Below, one piece after another: positions 1 through 6,647 of a stretch of 6,647 bases of DNA. The translations under genes and the position numbers were made by a program. Positions within the stretch are counted from its first letter, which is position 1. Each line of letters begins with the position of its first letter. The DNA comes from Candidatus Elarobacter sp. (GTDB lineage Bacteria > Vulcanimicrobiota > Vulcanimicrobiia > Vulcanimicrobiales > Vulcanimicrobiaceae), in NCBI GenBank assembly GCA_030150085.1, contig JASLGJ010000415.1, positions 1-6,647 of the forward strand, in the 5' to 3' direction. A model generated the notes under the pieces. The model was given only the letters and a program-made list of their open reading frames with translations, did not search any database and was not told the origin of the DNA.

Positions 1-464
1 TCGCGCTGCAGCTCGCGGACGAGCTGCGCGCGCACGGCCGCCCGCAGCCGGTGCGCGTGGTCGCCTCGGGCCGGCTGCCGCCCCACCACCCCTGCCCGCG
101 CTGGTCGGAACGCTCCGACGACGACCTGCTGGGCCACCTGAGCGTGCTGGGCGGCCTGCCGCCCGCGCTGCTGACGAACGCCTCGTTCCTGGCCCTCTAC
201 CTGCCGCGCATCCGGGCCGACTTCGCCTTGAACGAGTCGCTGCGCTACGCGCGCCTGCCGCCCTTCGACTTTCCGCTGACGATCGTCAACGGCCGGGCGG
301 ACCCGCTGGTCGACGCGGCGGCGCTGGAAGAGTGGCGCGAGTACACCACCGCCGCGTGCGAGCTGGCCTGGCTGCCCGGCGACCACTTCTTCATGCAGAC
401 CGACCCGCAAGCGTTTCTGCACCTGCTCGCGCGCGCGCTGGCGCGGGACCGCGACGCCGCTTAA
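1..464 (+). CDS. Type II thioesterase (alpha/beta hydrolase), C-terminal part, 5' truncated by window edge
   Basis: Reading from base 3, the frame is open from the left edge to a TAA stop at 462-464, giving 153 codons. The visible protein matches the C-terminal two thirds of type II (GrsT/SrfA-TE-like) thioesterases: an ASGRLPPH segment near the edge, then a GGLPPALL lid-region segment, a YLPRIRADF block, a TIVNGRADPLVD strand and loop, and LPGDHFFM. The Asp at 300-302 and His at 384-386 fit the catalytic Asp and His of the Ser-Asp-His triad. The nucleophile motif (GHSxG) should lie only a few residues left of the window, because the first visible residues (ALQLADELRAHG) correspond to the helix that follows it. 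A GTG at 51 could be called as a start, but it would leave out that helix and the nucleophile, so it is not the true start. In the family, these enzymes release aberrant acyl groups from carrier proteins of polyketide or nonribosomal peptide synthetases. Family assignment is confident; the pathway is not visible here. Confidence 0.88.
   Translation, partial: ALQLADELRAHGRPQPVRVVASGRLPPHHPCPRWSERSDDDLLGHLSVLGGLPPALLTNASFLALYLPRIRADFALNESLRYARLPPFDFPLTIVNGRADPLVDAAALEEWREYTTAACELAWLPGDHFFMQTDPQAFLHLLARALARDRDAA
461..464. other. Interlocked convergent stop codons (TTAA)
   Basis: The + strand thioesterase ends with TAA at 462-464. The - strand nitronate monooxygenase ends with TAA read from 463 down to 461. 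The palindrome TTAA thus holds both stop codons, and the genes overlap by four bases tail to tail. There is no intergenic space for a terminator, so any terminator must lie inside the opposing gene, and transcripts that run on would be antisense to each other. Confidence 0.9.
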
Positions 465-1438
465 ACCGCCGCGGGCACCCCGAGCCGCAGGCGCGCGCGG
501 GCGGCTTCGTACTCGCCCCGCAGGCGCTCGACCAGCTCGCCGGCGCCCGGCACGTCGACGATCGCGCCGATGCCCTGGCCGCAGCCCCAGACGTCCTTCC
601 AGGCCTTCTTGCCGCTGGTCGCGGCGGCGAAGTCCATCTTCGAGGGATCGGACTTGGGCAGGTCGTCGGGATCGAGCCCGGCCGCGACGATCGACGCGCG
701 CAGGTAGTTGCCGCGCACGCCGGTCACGAAATCGGTGTAGACCACGTCGGCCGCGCTGCCCTCGACCAAGCCCTGCTTGTAGGCGTCCGAGGCGTTCGCT
801 TCGCGGGTCGCGATGAAGGCCGAGCCGACGTAGGCCAGGTCGGCGCCCATGACCTGCGCGGCCAGCACCGCGCCGCCGGTCGCGATCGCGCCCGAGAGGA
901 TCAGCGGCCCGTCCCACCACGACCGAATCTCTTGGACGAAGGCGAACGGCGAGAGCGTGCCGGCGTGGCCGCCCGCGCCGGCCGCGACCGCGATCAGCCC
1001 GTCCGCGCCCTTGGCGACCGCCTTGCGCGCGTGCTCGAGGGTGGCGACGTCGTGCAGCACGATCCCGCCGTAGGCGTGCACCGCGGCGTTGACGTCCTCG
1101 CGCGCGCCGAGCGACGTGATGACGATCGGCACGCGGTGCGCGACGACCGCGTCGAGGTCGTGCTCCAGGCGAGGGTTGGACTTGTGCACGATCAGGTTGA
1201 CCACGTACGGCGCGGCGGGCCGCTCGGGGTGCGCGGCGTCCCAGTCGGCCAGCTCGCGCTCCATGCGGGTCAGCCACGCGTCCAGCGCGCTCGCGGGCCG
1301 GGCGTTCAAGGCCGGAAACGAGCCGACCACGCCGGCGGTGCACTGGGCGATGGCGAGGTCGGGGTTGGAGACGATGAACAGCGGGGCGGCGACGACCGGC
1401 AGCGCCAGGCGCTCGCGCAGGATCGGAGGGAGCGGCAT
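461..1438 (-). CDS. Nitronate monooxygenase-family FMN-dependent oxidoreductase
   Basis: A 325-residue protein of the nitronate monooxygenase / 2-nitropropane dioxygenase family (FMN-binding TIM barrel), close to the family's usual length. Visible features in order: the N-terminal LALPVVAAPLFIVSNPDLA strand and loop (about residues 11-29), GVVGSFPALNARP (about 37-49), a VVNLIVHKSN segment, VPIVITSLGA, the GADGLIAVAAGAGGHAGTLSPF stretch with His158 at the position of the family's active-site histidine, the LILSGAIATGGAV phosphate-binding strand and loop, GADLAYVGSAFIAT, and a C-terminal AWKDVWGCGQGIGAI block typical of one bacterial subgroup. Known members oxidise alkyl nitronates with FMN and O2, but some relatives are NAD(P)H:quinone reductases or enoyl-ACP reductases (FabK), so the substrate is uncertain. 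The ATG at 1438-1436 is chosen because it directly precedes the conserved N-terminus; the open frame continues upstream but is antisense to the neighbouring gene. No strong Shine-Dalgarno sequence precedes it. The protein has no signal peptide and is probably cytoplasmic. Confidence 0.9.
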   Translation of the reverse strand: MPLPPILRERLALPVVAAPLFIVSNPDLAIAQCTAGVVGSFPALNARPASALDAWLTRMERELADWDAAHPERPAAPYVVNLIVHKSNPRLEHDLDAVVAHRVPIVITSLGAREDVNAAVHAYGGIVLHDVATLEHARKAVAKGADGLIAVAAGAGGHAGTLSPFAFVQEIRSWWDGPLILSGAIATGGAVLAAQVMGADLAYVGSAFIATREANASDAYKQGLVEGSAADVVYTDFVTGVRGNYLRASIVAAGLDPDDLPKSDPSKMDFAAATSGKKAWKDVWGCGQGIGAIVDVPGAGELVERLRGEYEAARARLRLGVPAAV

Positions 1439-1492
1439 GGCGGGCTCATTCGCACGCAAGCCTCGCCACCTTTTCGTCGAAGGCGGCGGGCG
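1439..1492. promoter_or_regulatory. Divergent intergenic spacer between two oxidoreductase genes
   Basis: These 54 bases separate the start codons of the leftward nitronate monooxygenase and the rightward quinone oxidoreductase, so promoters for both should lie here or extend into the coding starts. The stretch is slightly less GC-rich than its surroundings (CTCATTCG near 1446-1452 and CCTTTTCG near 1469-1476), but I cannot point to convincing -35 and -10 boxes. A short perfect palindrome, TTCGTCGAA at 1473-1481, touches the ribosome binding site of the rightward gene. It could be an operator or simply chance. Confidence 0.4.
1479..1483 (+). promoter_or_regulatory. Ribosome binding site for the quinone oxidoreductase gene
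   Basis: GAAGG lies nine bases before the ATG at 1493, a good Shine-Dalgarno match and spacing. It favours this start over the in-frame ATG at 1511, which directly precedes the conserved MRAVQV strand and has only a weaker ACGGA upstream. Confidence 0.6.
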
Positions 1493-5779
<4,287 letters not shown>

Positions 5780-5786
5780 CCCGCCG

Positions 5787-6647
5787 ATGCGGGCCGACGT
5801 CGCGCTGGACGTGCGCGAGACCTCGCACACCTCGGTCGGCATGCGCGCGTACGTGCGCGCGCTGCGCCACTGGCTGCCGCGCGTCGCGCCCGACCTGCGC
5901 CTGGCCGAGTTCGGGAGCGGCGACAACTTCGACCTGGCCGAGCAGGTCGGGCTGCCGCTGACCGCGGCCCGGCTGCGCCCGCGCCTGGTCCACGTGCCGA
6001 CCCCGTTCGTGCCGCGCCTGATGCCCGGGCCGCTGGTCGTCACCGTGCACGACCTGATCGACCTGGAGTTTCCGCAGTACGCCAAGCGCAAAGTGGGGCC
6101 GTACTGGCGCCTGGTGGTCGGGCCGGTGCTGCGCCGGGCGCGCGCGGTGCTGACCGACGACGAGGTCACGGTCGGGCTGCTCGCGCGCTATCTCGGCGTC
6201 GATCCCGCTCGCGTGCGGGTCGTTCCGCTCGGCGTCGACGCGCCGGACCCGCTCCCGCCGCCCGTCGTGCGCGCACGGCCCTACGTGTTGTACGCGGGCA
6301 ACCACCGCCCACACAAGGACTTGCCGACGCTGGTGCGCGCTTGGGCCGCGCTGCCCGCGGAGCGCGCGCTCGACCTGCTGCTGACCGGGCCGCCGGAGCC
6401 GGCCTTCGCGGGCACGCGCCGCGCGCGGGGCGAGCTCGCGTTCCTGGGCGATCGCTCCGCCGGCGAGCTCTGGCGCCTGCACCGCGGCGCGGCGGCCTAC
6501 GTCCACCCCGCGCTGCGCGAGGGCTTCGGGTTGCCGATGCTCGAGGCGCTGCGCGCCGGCACGCCCGTGCTCGCCGCCGAGCCCGCCGTCCCGGCGGTGC
6601 TGCGCGCGCACGTCGAGACCTTCCCCGCCGGCGACGCGGACGCGCTG
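5787..6647 (+). CDS. GT4-type glycosyltransferase (family 1, GT-B fold), 3' truncated by window edge
   Basis: The frame is open to the last base with no stop, giving 287 codons. The protein is a retaining GT-B glycosyltransferase of the GT4 type. The N-terminal domain shows MRADVALDVRETSHTSVGMR (the usual MRxxxD opening and glycine loop), VHVPTPFVPRL, LVVTVHDLIDLEFPQY, and the linker VRVVPLGVD. The C-terminal domain shows YVLYAGNHRPHKDLPTLVRAW and the donor-binding EX7E motif in EGFGLPMLE (Glu245 and Glu253), then AGTPVLA. Family length of roughly 350-380 residues suggests some 70-90 residues are missing. The ATG at 5787 is preferred because it opens the conserved strand and has GTGGA 11 bases before it. 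An upstream in-frame ATG at 5769 would add six residues and overlap the previous gene by 11 bases. Members use nucleotide sugars such as GDP-mannose or UDP-sugars to build polysaccharides or glycolipids; the substrate cannot be read from this sequence. It is coupled to the preceding family 2 glycosyltransferase. Confidence 0.88.
   Translation, partial: MRADVALDVRETSHTSVGMRAYVRALRHWLPRVAPDLRLAEFGSGDNFDLAEQVGLPLTAARLRPRLVHVPTPFVPRLMPGPLVVTVHDLIDLEFPQYAKRKVGPYWRLVVGPVLRRARAVLTDDEVTVGLLARYLGVDPARVRVVPLGVDAPDPLPPPVVRARPYVLYAGNHRPHKDLPTLVRAWAALPAERALDLLLTGPPEPAFAGTRRARGELAFLGDRSAGELWRLHRGAAAYVHPALREGFGLPMLEALRAGTPVLAAEPAVPAVLRAHVETFPAGDADAL

Noticed and set aside
332..1492. + strand open frame extending the quinone oxidoreductase far upstream
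   Set aside because: The upstream part is antisense to the nitronate monooxygenase gene and has no family similarity. The oxidoreductase begins at 1493, with a good ribosome binding site and a conserved N-terminus.

Overview
The window is very GC-rich (above 70% by eye, with codon third positions almost always G or C) and is almost entirely protein-coding. It looks like an ordinary chromosomal segment of a high-GC bacterium. I see no tRNA, rRNA, CRISPR array, insertion sequence, integrase or phage gene. The taxon cannot be fixed from the sequence. The CTP synthase combines a synthetase domain resembling Firmicutes/Chloroflexota-type enzymes with a glutaminase-domain histidine motif of the kind I associate with actinobacteria. 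That would suit a less sampled high-GC phylum (for example Vulcanimicrobiota/Eremiobacterota, Armatimonadota or Chloroflexota), but this is a low-confidence guess.

Layout. (1) Bases 1-464, + strand: the C-terminal part of a type II thioesterase (alpha/beta hydrolase), whose start and catalytic serine lie off the left edge. Such enzymes usually serve polyketide or nonribosomal peptide synthetases, so a biosynthetic cluster may lie upstream. (2) Bases 461-1438, - strand: a nitronate monooxygenase-family FMN oxidoreductase, convergent with the thioesterase; the two stop codons interlock in one TTAA. (3) A 54-bp divergent spacer (1439-1492). (4) From 1493 rightward, a compact + strand run: zinc-independent NADPH:quinone oxidoreductase family protein (1493-2467), prmC release-factor glutamine methyltransferase (2464-3318), pyrG CTP synthase (3366-5021), a family 2 glycosyltransferase (5018-5779) and a GT4-type glycosyltransferase (5787 to beyond the right edge).

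The rightward genes are joined by a 4-bp GTGA overlap, a 47-bp gap, a 4-bp CTGA overlap and a 7-bp gap (or an 11-bp overlap with the alternative start), so they are probably one transcription unit. PrmC supports translation termination and PyrG supplies CTP. The two glycosyltransferases probably build a cell-envelope glycoconjugate, a process that also consumes nucleotide-activated sugars. The quinone oxidoreductase has no obvious pathway link to the others.

I do not see a clearly new biological system. The most unusual sequence-level observation is that the family 2 glycosyltransferase has no usable ATG, GTG or TTG start. It appears to begin at a CTG codon overlapping the pyrG stop codon.
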